Part shown: positions 36,431-44,748 of the stretch, one piece after another | Numbering within the stretch: the stretch's first letter is position 1 | Layout: each line of letters opens with the position of its first letter | Assembly: GCF_039631295.1 (NCBI RefSeq) | Contig: NZ_JBDIVE010000006.1 | Coordinates: 62,001-126,000, forward strand | Reading direction: 5' to 3' | Length of the DNA: 64,000 nucleotides | Origin: Viridibacterium sediminicola | GTDB lineage: Bacteria; Pseudomonadota; Gammaproteobacteria; Burkholderiales; Rhodocyclaceae | Program-made: the position numbers and the translations under genes | Notes under the pieces: generated by a model | The model's database searches: none | The model's input: only the letters and a program-made list of their open reading frames with translations | What the model was told of the DNA's origin: nothing

Positions 36431-37069
36431 ATGAAAGCCTTCACCCAGATCAATGGCCTTGCAGCACCGCTGGACCGCGCCAACGTCGATACCGACGCGA
36501 TCATCCCCAAGCAGTTCCTCAAGTCGATCAAGCGTTCGGGCTTCGGCCCCTACCTGTTCGATGAGTGGCGCTACCTCGACCACGGCGAGCCGGGCATGGA
36601 CTGCACGAATCGTCCGAAGAATCCGGACTTCGTGCTCAACCAGCCGCGCTACCAGGGTGCGCAAGTGCTGCTGGCGCGCGAGAACTTCGGCTGCGGCTCC
36701 TCGCGCGAACACGCGCCCTGGGCCATCGAAGACTTCGGTTTTTCCGTGATGATTGCGCCGTCTTTCGCCGACATCTTCTTCAGCAACAGCTACAAGAACG
36801 GCATTCTGCCGATCGTGGCTTCGCATGAAGTGGTCGACCGCCTGTTCAAGGAATGCGAAGCGACTGAGGGCTACACGCTCAATGTCGATCTGCCCGCACA
36901 AACCGTGACCACGCCGAGCGGCTTCTCGTTCAGCTTCGACATCACGCCGCACCGCAAGCACTGCCTGCTCAACGGCCTCGATGAAATCGGTCTGACCCTG
37001 CAGCACGCCGACGAGATCAAGAGCTTTGAAGCGAAGCACAAGGCGGCACAGCCCTGGCTGTTCGCCTGA
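36431..37069 (+). CDS. leuD: 3-isopropylmalate dehydratase small subunit
   Basis: A 212-residue swivelling-domain subunit. Hallmarks are RANVDTDAIIPKQFLKSIKR, the substrate-binding block ENFGCGSSREHAPWA and PSFADIFFSNSYKNG. It completes the LeuCD dehydratase. The start is preceded by GAGGAG, 11 bases after the leuC stop, so the two are co-transcribed. A long hairpin repeat lies between leuD and leuB. Confidence 0.97.
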   Translation: MKAFTQINGLAAPLDRANVDTDAIIPKQFLKSIKRSGFGPYLFDEWRYLDHGEPGMDCTNRPKNPDFVLNQPRYQGAQVLLARENFGCGSSREHAPWAIEDFGFSVMIAPSFADIFFSNSYKNGILPIVASHEVVDRLFKECEATEGYTLNVDLPAQTVTTPSGFSFSFDITPHRKHCLLNGLDEIGLTLQHADEIKSFEAKHKAAQPWLFA

Positions 37070-37130
37070 GGCGGTAACAAAACGCACTGCACGATCTGTA
37101 GAGAGCGTTTCGCAGATCAAGCAGTGTATT

Positions 37131-37248
37131 TTTGACGCGAAGGGCGCGAAGAGAAGCAAAGAAAGTTTCGCAAAGTCAGCGCGCAAGACAATCTTGTGAG
37201 GTGAAACTTTGCGAACCTTGTTTTGGCTTTGCGCCCTTCGCGTCAAAG
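37131..37248. repeat. long inverted repeat between leuD and leuB
   Basis: Left arm TTTGACGCGAAGGGCGCGAAG, extended by AGCAAAGAAAGTTTCGCAAAG; right arm TGAAACTTTGCGAACCTTG, then GCTTTGCGCCCTTCGCGTCAAA. The RNA would form a stem of roughly 45 bases. It belongs to the same family as 45464-45618 and the hairpin core of 40990-41200. It lies inside the leuCDB operon and could lower or decouple leuB expression. Confidence 0.8.
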
Positions 37249-37345
37249 ACCGCCAGACATTAGGGCGCGCACCATTTCACCCGCAAGGCATCGCTGCTGC
37301 GCAGTGCGTACCCTAAGCAAAACTGGAATTCGACAAAGGATAAAT

Positions 37346-38407
37346 ATGAAAATCTGTTATCTGCCCGGCGATGGCATCGGTCCGGAAATCATGGCGCAAG
37401 CGCTGCGCGTGCTGGATGTTTTCAAGAAGGAAGGCCTGAACATCGAGCTCGAAGAAGCGCTGCTCGGCGGTGCTGCAGTCGATGCCACCGGCGTGCCTTA
37501 CCCGGAAGCCACGCAGAAGGCTGCACGCGCGGCTGACGCCGTGCTGCTGGCCGCTGTCGGCGGCCCGAAGTGGGACGTGCTGCCGCGCCCGCAGCGCCCG
37601 GAACGTGGCCTGCTGGGCATCCGCAAGGATCTCAACCTGTTCGCCAATTTGCGCCCGGCCGTGCTGTATCCGGAACTGGCCAATGCCTCCTCGCTGAAGC
37701 CTGAAATCGTGGCCGGTCTGGACATCATGATCGTGCGTGAGCTGACCGGCGACATCTACTTCGGCGAGCCGCGTGGCATCAGCGAAGAAGGTGGCAAGCG
37801 CGTCGGCCGCAACACCATGATCTACAACGAAGACGAAATCCGTCGTATCGCGCACGTCGCCTTCAAGGCCGCACAGAAGCGCAGCAAGAAGCTCTGTTCG
37901 GTCGACAAGATGAACGTGCTCGAAACCACCCAGCTGTGGCGTGACGTGGTCATCGAAGTCTCGAAGGAATATCCGGATGTCGAACTCAGCCACATGCTGG
38001 TCGACAACTGTGCGATGCAGCTGGTGCGCGCACCGAAGCAGTTCGACGTGGTGGTCACCGGCAATATGTTCGGCGACATCCTCTCTGACGAAGCTTCGAT
38101 GCTCACCGGTTCGATCGGCATGCTGCCCTCGGCCTCGCTCGACGAGAACAACAAGGGCATGTACGAACCCTGCCACGGCTCGGCACCGGACATCGCCGGC
38201 AAGAACCTCGCCAATCCGCTGGCGATGATCCTGTCGGTGGCGATGATGATGCGCTACACCTTCGCCAACGAAGCGGCGGCGACGCGTATTGAAACCGCCG
38301 TCAAGAAGGTGCTGGCTGCCGGCCTGCGCACCGGCGACATCTACGAAGAAGGCACGCAGCGCGTGTCGTGTAGCGAGATGGGCGACGCGGTGGTGGCTGC
38401 GCTCTAA
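37346..38407 (+). CDS. leuB: 3-isopropylmalate dehydrogenase
   Basis: A 353-residue NAD-dependent decarboxylating dehydrogenase. It begins MKICYLPGDGIGPEIM at the ATG preceded by AAAGGA. The substrate loop RPERGLLGIRKDLNLFANLRP carries the three arginines. Further blocks are VRELTGDIYFGEPRG, the metal site GDILSDEASMLTGSIGMLPS, and EPCHGSAPDIAGK. It converts 3-isopropylmalate to 2-oxoisocaproate and, in the citramalate route, 3-methylmalate to 2-oxobutyrate. It is followed by a strong intrinsic terminator. Confidence 0.97.
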   Translation: MKICYLPGDGIGPEIMAQALRVLDVFKKEGLNIELEEALLGGAAVDATGVPYPEATQKAARAADAVLLAAVGGPKWDVLPRPQRPERGLLGIRKDLNLFANLRPAVLYPELANASSLKPEIVAGLDIMIVRELTGDIYFGEPRGISEEGGKRVGRNTMIYNEDEIRRIAHVAFKAAQKRSKKLCSVDKMNVLETTQLWRDVVIEVSKEYPDVELSHMLVDNCAMQLVRAPKQFDVVVTGNMFGDILSDEASMLTGSIGMLPSASLDENNKGMYEPCHGSAPDIAGKNLANPLAMILSVAMMMRYTFANEAAATRIETAVKKVLAAGLRTGDIYEEGTQRVSCSEMGDAVVAAL

Positions 38408-38438
38408 GGCGATCGCTGCACAGCTTTGGCTGTCGCGG

Positions 38439-38477
38439 AACGGGGCAGTGTGGCGATTCGCTGCACTGCCCCGTTTT
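38439..38477 (+). terminator. intrinsic terminator after leuB
   Basis: A 12-base-pair stem, AACGGGGCAGTG with CACTGCCCCGTT, encloses a 13-base loop and ends in TTTT. It lies about 30 bases after the leuB stop and closes the leuCDB unit. Confidence 0.8.
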
Positions 38478-38559
38478 ACATGGAAGGCCGGCGTCATCAG
38501 CCTGCAATGGCGTTCAGCTCAAATGCATGCTTTTGTCTGATCCCCTCAGGAGCTTGAAG

Positions 38560-39729
38560 ATGACTGCAGGCCGTTTGAAGCGTATTTTGTCCGGCTCCGG
38601 CCTCGTGTTGCTGCTGGCCTTGAATGGATGTGCGATGGACTCTGCCCAAACCGGACCCAAGCTGATCGGCCGTGCCGCCAATGGTTTGCCCTTGGTGATC
38701 GGGCATCGTGGCGCCAGTGCGTATTTCCCCGAGCACACCCTGGCTGCGTATCAGAAAGCCATCGAACTGGGCGCCGACGTGATCGAGCCCGATCTGGTCA
38801 GTACCAAGGATGGTGTGCTGGTGGCGCGCCATGAGAACGAGATCGGCGGCACCACCAATGTGGCGAGCAAGCCCGAATTTGCTGCGCGCAAAACCACCAA
38901 GCTCATCGACGGTCAGCCGGTGACAGGCTGGTTCACCGAGGATTTCAGCTATGCCGAGCTGAAGACGCTGCGCGCCCGCGAGCGCATTCCTGCCAATCGG
39001 CCGGACAATGCCCGCTACAACGACCAGTTCGAGATTCCCAGCCTCGATGAGGTGATCGCCCTGGTCAAAGCGCATGAGCAGCGCAGCGGCCAGCGCATCG
39101 CGATCTACCCGGAAACCAAGCACCCGAGTTATTTCCAGAGCATTGGCTTGTCGCTCGAAGAGCCGCTGGTGAAAACCCTGCATGCTGCGGGCTATCACGG
39201 CAAGCAGGCGCCGGTGTTCATCCAGAGCTTTGAGGTGGCCAATCTCAAGAAGCTGCGCGGCATGACCGATCTGCCCCTGGTGCAGCTGATCGATAATCCG
39301 AAAAACACGCCGGCCAATGGCATGCCGCGCAATGTTCCCTGGGACTTCTACCTCGCCCGCGATGCCCGCACCTATGCCGACCTGACGACGGCAGAGGGTT
39401 TGCGCGAGATCGCGCGCTATGCCGACGCGGTCGGGCCGTACAAGGAAATCATCATCCCGCGCACGGCGGACAATCACATGGGTACGCCGAGCAGCTTCGT
39501 GCGCGATGCACACGCCGCTGGTCTGGGCGTGCACATCTGGACCCTGCGCCCGGAAAATCCCTTCCTGCCGCTGGAGTTCCGCCAGGGCGATGCCGCCTCG
39601 CTGAGCCAGCGGGGTGACATAGTGGCCGAGGTGATGGCTTATCTGCGTGCCGGCGTCGATGGCGTGTTCAGCGACGATCCGGGTCTGCTGCGCAGCGCGG
39701 TGCAGAAATTCGCCGCCCAGCGTGACTGA
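38560..39729 (+). CDS. glycerophosphodiester phosphodiesterase, lipoprotein
   Basis: A 389-residue GDPD-family enzyme that hydrolyses glycerophosphodiesters to glycerol-3-phosphate plus alcohol, in the periplasm. The signal is lipoprotein type: hydrophobic LVLLLALNG followed by a cysteine (LNGC lipobox at about residue 26). The catalytic start VIGHRGASAYFPEHTLAAY holds the first His and Arg, EPDLVSTKDGVLVARHE the acidic metal residues and second His, and FIQSFEV, HIWTLRPEN and GVDGVFSDDP are typical GlpQ elements. ATG at 38560 is favoured by CAGGAG eight bases before it; another ATG lies 33 bases upstream. Confidence 0.92.
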   Translation: MTAGRLKRILSGSGLVLLLALNGCAMDSAQTGPKLIGRAANGLPLVIGHRGASAYFPEHTLAAYQKAIELGADVIEPDLVSTKDGVLVARHENEIGGTTNVASKPEFAARKTTKLIDGQPVTGWFTEDFSYAELKTLRARERIPANRPDNARYNDQFEIPSLDEVIALVKAHEQRSGQRIAIYPETKHPSYFQSIGLSLEEPLVKTLHAAGYHGKQAPVFIQSFEVANLKKLRGMTDLPLVQLIDNPKNTPANGMPRNVPWDFYLARDARTYADLTTAEGLREIARYADAVGPYKEIIIPRTADNHMGTPSSFVRDAHAAGLGVHIWTLRPENPFLPLEFRQGDAASLSQRGDIVAEVMAYLRAGVDGVFSDDPGLLRSAVQKFAAQRD

Positions 39730-39737
39730 GCAGGCGC

Positions 39738-40838
39738 TCAGTCGAACAGTGCGTCGATATCGGCCTGCAGATCCTGGTTGTCGACCGTGGCGGCAGGCGC
39801 TGCGATGAGGCCGTTTTCGACCAGGCTCTCGTAACGGTTGATCTGGTTGCGGCCGTTGTCCTTGGAGAAGTACAGGGCTTCATCGGCGCGGCCAAGGATT
39901 TCGGCCGGCGTCAGCGAGGGGTCGATCTGCATATAGCCCATCGAGCAGGTGACCTGGCCGACCTGCGGGAATTCGTAGACCTCGACGGCCTGGCGGAAGC
40001 GCTCGAAAACCTGGTGGGCGTCTTCCGGCGTGACGTGGCGTAGCAGCACCACGAACTCCTCACCGCCGAAGCGGAACAGCTTGTCGCTGGCGCGAAAATT
40101 CTTGCGCATCAGTTCAGCGAGGCGCAGCAGGACTTCGTCGCCGAACAGGTGGCCGAAGTTGTCATTGATGCGCTTGAACTTGTCGATATCGAGCACGCCC
40201 AGCCAGCAGGGGCGCGCCGCCTTGTTGTCGCTGCGCTTGCCGCTGTCGTGACGGTTGGCTTGCCCGGCAATCGAGATGAAGCGGTCGAAATTTTCGTCGA
40301 AGGTCTTGCGGTTGTGCAGGCGGGTCAGGGTGTCGAGCTCGGCGTAATCAAGCAGCGCCAGGTGCTCGGAGTAGATGCTGAGCAGTTCGCGTATGCTTTC
40401 GATCAGCGCTTCGCCGGGCTCGCCATCGCATTGCGCATCAAGCACGGCCTGCGGGCCGGTGCCGCGATTGACGGAAAACACCAGGCGCACGCCAGCGCCT
40501 TCATTGTCCGCGCTGATGCCATCGGGTGAGACGCTGCACACTTGCAGCATGGGGTCGGCAAACAGGGCGTAGTCGTCGTGATCGAAGTTGTCGGTGTCGA
40601 TGATCGAGGACAGCCCGCCGCGTACCGCCCAGGCTTCGGGAATGCTCAGCATTCCCTTGTGCGAGTTGCGTACGGCGTAGAGGATGACGGTGTGCGCATC
40701 GAGGATCTGCAAGGCCGCCTGGACTAGATCCTCACCCATCTTCGGCCGGTCGCGCGTACCTAAAAGCCTGTGCAGCTGCCGGAGTAAATGCAACGTGCTA
40801 CTTTCGGAACGCATCGACGGAGTCAGATCGTTGTGCAT
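39738..40838 (-). CDS. diguanylate cyclase (GGEEF) with N-terminal sensor-like domain
   Basis: A 366-residue soluble protein. Residues about 1-165 look like a GAF-type sensor region (EDLVQAALQILDAHTVILYAV). The GGDEF domain (about 170-340) has LDTLTRLHNRKTFDE, DIDKFKRINDNFGHLFGDEVL and FGGEEFVVLL. An RxxD inhibitory site (RASD) sits five residues before GGEEF, so product inhibition is expected. It should make c-di-GMP. The C-terminal 25 residues are an acidic tail (NQDLQADIDALFD). It is convergent with the GDPD gene, nine bases apart. Confidence 0.93.
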   Translation of the reverse strand: MHNDLTPSMRSESSTLHLLRQLHRLLGTRDRPKMGEDLVQAALQILDAHTVILYAVRNSHKGMLSIPEAWAVRGGLSSIIDTDNFDHDDYALFADPMLQVCSVSPDGISADNEGAGVRLVFSVNRGTGPQAVLDAQCDGEPGEALIESIRELLSIYSEHLALLDYAELDTLTRLHNRKTFDENFDRFISIAGQANRHDSGKRSDNKAARPCWLGVLDIDKFKRINDNFGHLFGDEVLLRLAELMRKNFRASDKLFRFGGEEFVVLLRHVTPEDAHQVFERFRQAVEVYEFPQVGQVTCSMGYMQIDPSLTPAEILGRADEALYFSKDNGRNQINRYESLVENGLIAAPAATVDNQDLQADIDALFD

Positions 40839-40893
40839 AAGCAGCTCGGCGCTGAGGATTCCGCATTTTACGGCGGGATAGGGGAAAACCTTA

Positions 40894-40940
40894 GGGTGTG
40901 TTCACAGCAGACACACTACTTGCGTACTCTGAACACGAGC
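40894..40940. mobile_element. 47-base remnant related to the TA-flanked MITE family
   Basis: GGGTGTGTTCACA at the left and CTGAACACGAGC at the right are degenerate versions of the ends of the elements at 20084-20350 and 56693-56995, again with TA on both outer sides (40892-40893, 40941-40942). The internal hairpins are absent, so it looks like an internal-deletion remnant. It lies just upstream of the GGDEF gene start. Confidence 0.5.
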
Positions 40941-40989
40941 TAGCCTAACAGGCGTTTGAGTTCAGATGGAAAACACCCGCCGAAAGGCG

Positions 40990-41200
40990 TAATGCAGTTC
41001 AGTTAAGACCTATTCAGTTTTTGGGCGACGGATTTTCAACGCAAAGGACGCGAAGAAAGACAGAAGGTCCGCAAAGGAAACCAAAAAATCGTTTTCCTTT
41101 GTGGACCTTTGCTTTTCCTTTGCGCCCTTTGCGTCCTTTGCGTCCTTTGCGTCAAATGCCAGCGCATCAAACATCTGCATAGCCTAACTGAACGGTATTA
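40990..41200. mobile_element. 211-base inverted-repeat element with long internal hairpin
   Basis: The ends are inverted: TAATGCAGTTCAGTTA (40990-41005) against TAACTGAACGGTATTA (41185-41200), which match at 13 of 16 positions when one is reversed. Inside is a long hairpin with arms GCGAAGAAAGACAGAAGGTC and CCTTTGTGGACCTTTGC, and a right arm extended by extra TTTGCGTCC units. A shorter copy lacking the right end is at 28782-28948. There is no coding content. Confidence 0.65.
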
Positions 41201-41250
41201 CCGTTGAATGGCGGGCTTTGCGGTGCTTGCACAACATCCTGTGCGCAGTC

Positions 41251-44043
41251 TTAATCGAGCTGGCGACGCAGCACGCCGATGGGCGGCGCCCAGTCGTCAG
41301 CCGGCTTTTTCTTGCGTGTCACCAGGGTTAGCTGGGCGGGCTGGAAGACGTTGGCGTTGTGCGTCACCGGCGTGGTGATCAGGTATTGCGCACGGGTGGC
41401 GCGCAGGAAGGCGCCGACGCGGTCGATATTGGCGACGTCCAGGTGGGCGAAGGGTTCGTCGATGAAGACGAAGCCGCCGGGGCGGGCGTCGTCCATCAAG
41501 AGGCCGATCAGCAGGATCAGCGACTTCATCACCTGCTGGCCGCCCGAGGCTTCGCCGTCATTGAGGCTTTGCGCGCCCTTCTGGTCGAAGTCGAAGGCGA
41601 CTTCGAGGCCCGCTGCGTGCAGGGTGGCGTCGTCGTTGTCCAGCGTCGGCACCGGGCATTCGACATGCACGCCGGAGAGCTCGCCAAGGGCGCGCAGATT
41701 CTTGCCGTATTGCTTGACCGTGGCGCGCAGCTTGGCGATGTAGGCGGCGCGGGCGTCATCGACCATGCTGCGGGTGCGTTCTGAATACGCCAGGCGCTGG
41801 CCGTAGTCGGTTTCGCGCTGTGTGAGTTCCAGCGAGAGCTTTTCGCGCACGATCAGCACGCTCTCGTCACGCGGCCATTCTCCTTCGTTGAGGCGGCGCT
41901 TGAGGCGCCCCAGTTCGTTGCGCGCGCCGGCCAGGCCGCCGTAGTGCTCGGCCAGCTCCTGCAGGGCATCGGCTTCGAGCCAGTGGCGCGGCATGCCGCG
42001 GCGCTTGCTGCGCAGGCGCATCAGACGGGCGGCTTGTTCCAGACGCTGCGGCCGCGCTTCGGCGCTCAGGCGGCTGAGCGTATCGCGCGCTTGAGCGAGG
42101 TCGCGGCCACGGCGGTCGGCTTCGATGGCGATGCCGGAGAGGCGTTCCTTGCAGCGCTCCAGCTCTTGCTTGGCCGCTTCCAGGCGTTGTTCAGCCGCTT
42201 GCAGGCTGGCGAGTGCCGCCGGCTTGTCTTGCTCGGCGGCTTCGAATTCGCCGCTGCGCGAGAGCAGCAGCTCGGCGGCCTGCATGCCGAGCAGCTTTTC
42301 GCGGGCGACCTGCATCGCCGTCTCGGCTTCGCTTTGCTTCTTGTGCGCCCAGCCCAGCTGCTTGTCGAGCTCGGCGACTTCCTTCTGCAGCGCTTCCAGA
42401 CGCGCGCTGCGCGCTAGTTCGCCGAACCAGAAGTCGAGCGGCACGCCGAGGTGGCGGGCGCCGCGCCGTTCGCGGTGGTAGCCGTCACGGGTGATCCAGT
42501 CCTGATCCTTGGGCAGCTTGCTGGCGGCCAGGGCGTTGTCGACGCGGCGGATGCGGCCCAGCAGTTCGGCTAGCCACTTCGGCGGATCGCCGGCGAAATT
42601 GACGATCTCCAGCAGGCTGCCGGGCGTGGCCGCCGGCACCGGGCTGCGGTCGGGCACGATGAAGTGGCGGAAGCGCTCGCGCTCACCCAGGCTCCAGGCG
42701 GCGCTGCGGTCGGCCTCGTCTTCGAGCAGGATCAGCGAGCGGTAGGGGCGCAGGATGGCTTCGAGCGCGCCTTGCCACATGGGATCGGTGACTTCGATGA
42801 TTTCGGCCAGCAGCTGGTGTTCGATGCCCGCGTCGTGCAGCACTTTGCGGAAGCGCAGGGTTTCGCTGTCGGCCGGCGGGCCGCTGCGGGCCTGGGCGTC
42901 GCGCAGCTGCTGCGAGACTTCCTCGAAGCGGGCGGTCAGATCGCGCAGCTTGCCGCGTGCGGCCTGCCAGTCGGTGTAGGCGCTGGCGGCGGCATCTTCG
43001 GAATTGAGCGCGTCCTTGCCGTGCTCGCGGGCCACGCGCTCGCGCAGGGCGTCGCGTTCGGCAAGCTTCTTGTCGAGGTCGCGCAGCTGGTCGCGGGCGG
43101 CCAGCCACTGGCTATTGGTGTCATTGACGCGCTGGCCGGCTTCGTCCAGCCATTGCTGGGCGGCCTGGCGTTCGCCGCTGAGGTCGCCGACGCGGGCCTG
43201 GGATGCGTCGCGCAGCCCTTCGGCCTCGCGCAACTGCAGGCGCACCTGGCGCAGGCGCTCGCGCCAGGCATCGCTTTCCTCGCGCAGCTCGGCTACTTCG
43301 AGGCGCGGAATCGCATCGCTTTCCAGGGCCTGGGCTTCGCCATGCAGATTGCGCCATTCGAGGAAGCGATCCGCCTCCAGACGTTTGTTCTCGGTCTGCG
43401 CCTTGAGGCGTTCGAGGTCCAGCGACAGCGCTTCAAGCTCGCGCTGGGCGCTCTTCTGCTCTTCGCGCGCGGCCTGGTAGTTGTCCAGCACTTCCTTGTC
43501 GCCGAAGACATCGAAAACCAGGTCGAGCAGGGCGCGCGGCGAGTATTCGCAGAGCTTGTCGGTGTCGCCTTGCTCCAGCGACAGCACCTTGGCAATCGCC
43601 GGCGTCAGGCCGGCGTAGGCCAGACGCGACTGGTAGTCGCGCAAGCCCAGCCACTGCGCCGATTCTTCAAGCTGCTCGACCGAGAACAGGCCGTCCTCGA
43701 TGGTGTATTCACGCGTCCAGTCACCGCCGGCGCGTTTGACGCGGCAGGCGAGGGTGATGTCGTCCTTGAGGCAGGGGAAGAAGGGCCGTTTGCCGGTCGA
43801 GCCGGGGCGGTTGGAGACGGTGGCGCGAATCCACGCAAAGCCGGCATTGGAGCGGCGCACGTAACGGCGGAAATCGCGCTTGCCCGAGCAGCGCAGCGCG
43901 AACAGCGTACGCATGGCGTCGAGCAGGGTGGTCTTGCCGGAGCCATTGGGCCCGACGATGGTGATGATCTGGGCATCGAGCGGCAGCGTGAAGCGGCGCC
44001 AGAAGTCCCAGTGGACGAGTTCGATGTCGCGGATGTGGAACAT
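41251..44043 (-). CDS. mksB: SMC-like ATPase subunit of an MksBEF/Wadjet-type complex
   Basis: A 930-residue ABC-type SMC protein. Walker A GPNGSGKTTL is at residues 31-40. The long coiled coils are about 190-390 and 545-760. Between them is a hinge-like globular region (about 400-540, including WQGALEAILRPYRSLI). The signature motif EASGGQQVMKSLILL is near 831-845 and Walker B FVFIDEPFAHLD near 858-869. LEQGDTDKLCEYSPRALLDL, after the head's first lobe, is also SMC-like. Shorter coils than MukB fit MksB/JetC. It is preceded on the same strand by genes for two partner-like proteins and, unusually, by a toxin-antitoxin pair that ends five bases before this start. It probably extrudes or condenses DNA, in chromosome organisation or plasmid defence. 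Confidence 0.8.
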   Translation of the reverse strand: MFHIRDIELVHWDFWRRFTLPLDAQIITIVGPNGSGKTTLLDAMRTLFALRCSGKRDFRRYVRRSNAGFAWIRATVSNRPGSTGKRPFFPCLKDDITLACRVKRAGGDWTREYTIEDGLFSVEQLEESAQWLGLRDYQSRLAYAGLTPAIAKVLSLEQGDTDKLCEYSPRALLDLVFDVFGDKEVLDNYQAAREEQKSAQRELEALSLDLERLKAQTENKRLEADRFLEWRNLHGEAQALESDAIPRLEVAELREESDAWRERLRQVRLQLREAEGLRDASQARVGDLSGERQAAQQWLDEAGQRVNDTNSQWLAARDQLRDLDKKLAERDALRERVAREHGKDALNSEDAAASAYTDWQAARGKLRDLTARFEEVSQQLRDAQARSGPPADSETLRFRKVLHDAGIEHQLLAEIIEVTDPMWQGALEAILRPYRSLILLEDEADRSAAWSLGERERFRHFIVPDRSPVPAATPGSLLEIVNFAGDPPKWLAELLGRIRRVDNALAASKLPKDQDWITRDGYHRERRGARHLGVPLDFWFGELARSARLEALQKEVAELDKQLGWAHKKQSEAETAMQVAREKLLGMQAAELLLSRSGEFEAAEQDKPAALASLQAAEQRLEAAKQELERCKERLSGIAIEADRRGRDLAQARDTLSRLSAEARPQRLEQAARLMRLRSKRRGMPRHWLEADALQELAEHYGGLAGARNELGRLKRRLNEGEWPRDESVLIVREKLSLELTQRETDYGQRLAYSERTRSMVDDARAAYIAKLRATVKQYGKNLRALGELSGVHVECPVPTLDNDDATLHAAGLEVAFDFDQKGAQSLNDGEASGGQQVMKSLILLIGLLMDDARPGGFVFIDEPFAHLDVANIDRVGAFLRATRAQYLITTPVTHNANVFQPAQLTLVTRKKKPADDWAPPIGVLRRQLD

Positions 44044-44048
44044 GGGTC

Positions 44049-44441
44049 TTAGCGATCTGCCGCTAGATGCGGCACGTTGTAGTGTGGAATGTGCTGGTCC
44101 GAGCTGATCAGGATCAGGCCTTCGATCAGTGTCTGGGCAATCATCACGCGGTCAAACGGATCGAGGTGATGAGGCGGTAGTTGCCCTGCGGCTATGGCGT
44201 GATCGAAGCTGATGGGGAGGGGATGAAACTCATAGGCGGACAGCTCTTTCAGTATTTGCGGGGCCAGCGGCGCATGCAGCTTGCCCGAGGAGCGCTTTAT
44301 TTCGATTTCCCAGAGTGCAGCGGCACTGACGAAAATCTCATTGTGTTCAATGCTGAGGACCTGGCGTGCCTGTTGGCCGAGTCTCGGCGAGTCGGCCAAC
44401 CACCACAGCAAGGCATTGGTGTCGAGCAGGTAGCGACTCAA
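44049..44441 (-). CDS. vapC: PIN-domain toxin (VapC-type), embedded in the SMC operon
   Basis: A 130-residue PIN-domain protein of the COG3744 type. Metal-binding acids are in RYLLDTNALLWWLAD, AAALWEIEIKRSSGKL, DPFDRVMIAQTLIEG and LISSDQHI. The family tryptophan-rich start and IKRSSGKL box distinguish it from the other PIN protein at 32.0 kb. It overlaps its antitoxin by four bases and ends five bases before the SMC ATPase start, so the toxin and the ATPase are probably co-transcribed and perhaps translationally coupled. Confidence 0.9.
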   Translation of the reverse strand: MSRYLLDTNALLWWLADSPRLGQQARQVLSIEHNEIFVSAAALWEIEIKRSSGKLHAPLAPQILKELSAYEFHPLPISFDHAIAAGQLPPHHLDPFDRVMIAQTLIEGLILISSDQHIPHYNVPHLAADR

Positions 44442-44686
44442 TCGTCACCCCGGCCTTCAAAGTATTTCTGCACGTCTTCGGGAAGCGGCGCGTCAAAGTC
44501 GTCGGCCATCCAGATTTGTCCCCGCAGCGCGCCTGGCACACGTGGCGCACGTGCCGCTTGAACAACTGGAACCAACCTCACAGCAGGTACGCCGGCCTTG
44601 GCGATGATCACTTCTTCACCTGCCAATGCTTGATCGACCATCTTCGAGAGCTGCGATTTGGCCTCGTGCATATTGAGCGAAAGCAT
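44438..44686 (-). CDS. Phd/YefM-family antitoxin, embedded in the SMC operon
   Basis: An 82-residue antitoxin beginning MLSLNMHEAKSQLSKMVDQA, the Phd/YefM DNA-binding start, followed by GEEVIIAKAGVPAVRLVP. The acidic tail (MADDFDAPLPEDVQKYFEG) presumably blocks the PIN toxin. Its start lies 62 bases after the stop of the small SMC-complex subunit. That gap contains TAACTAAATTAGCTAGGTTA-like AT-rich sequence, with a partial inverted repeat (CTAATTTAG and CTAGGTTAG) that could be an internal promoter/operator. Confidence 0.87.
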   Translation of the reverse strand: MLSLNMHEAKSQLSKMVDQALAGEEVIIAKAGVPAVRLVPVVQAARAPRVPGALRGQIWMADDFDAPLPEDVQKYFEGRGDD

Positions 44687-44748
44687 GGCGGTCTCCTGTT
44701 GGCTAACCTAGCTAATTTAGTTATCTGGCTGTGTGAAGTAAAGCCGGA

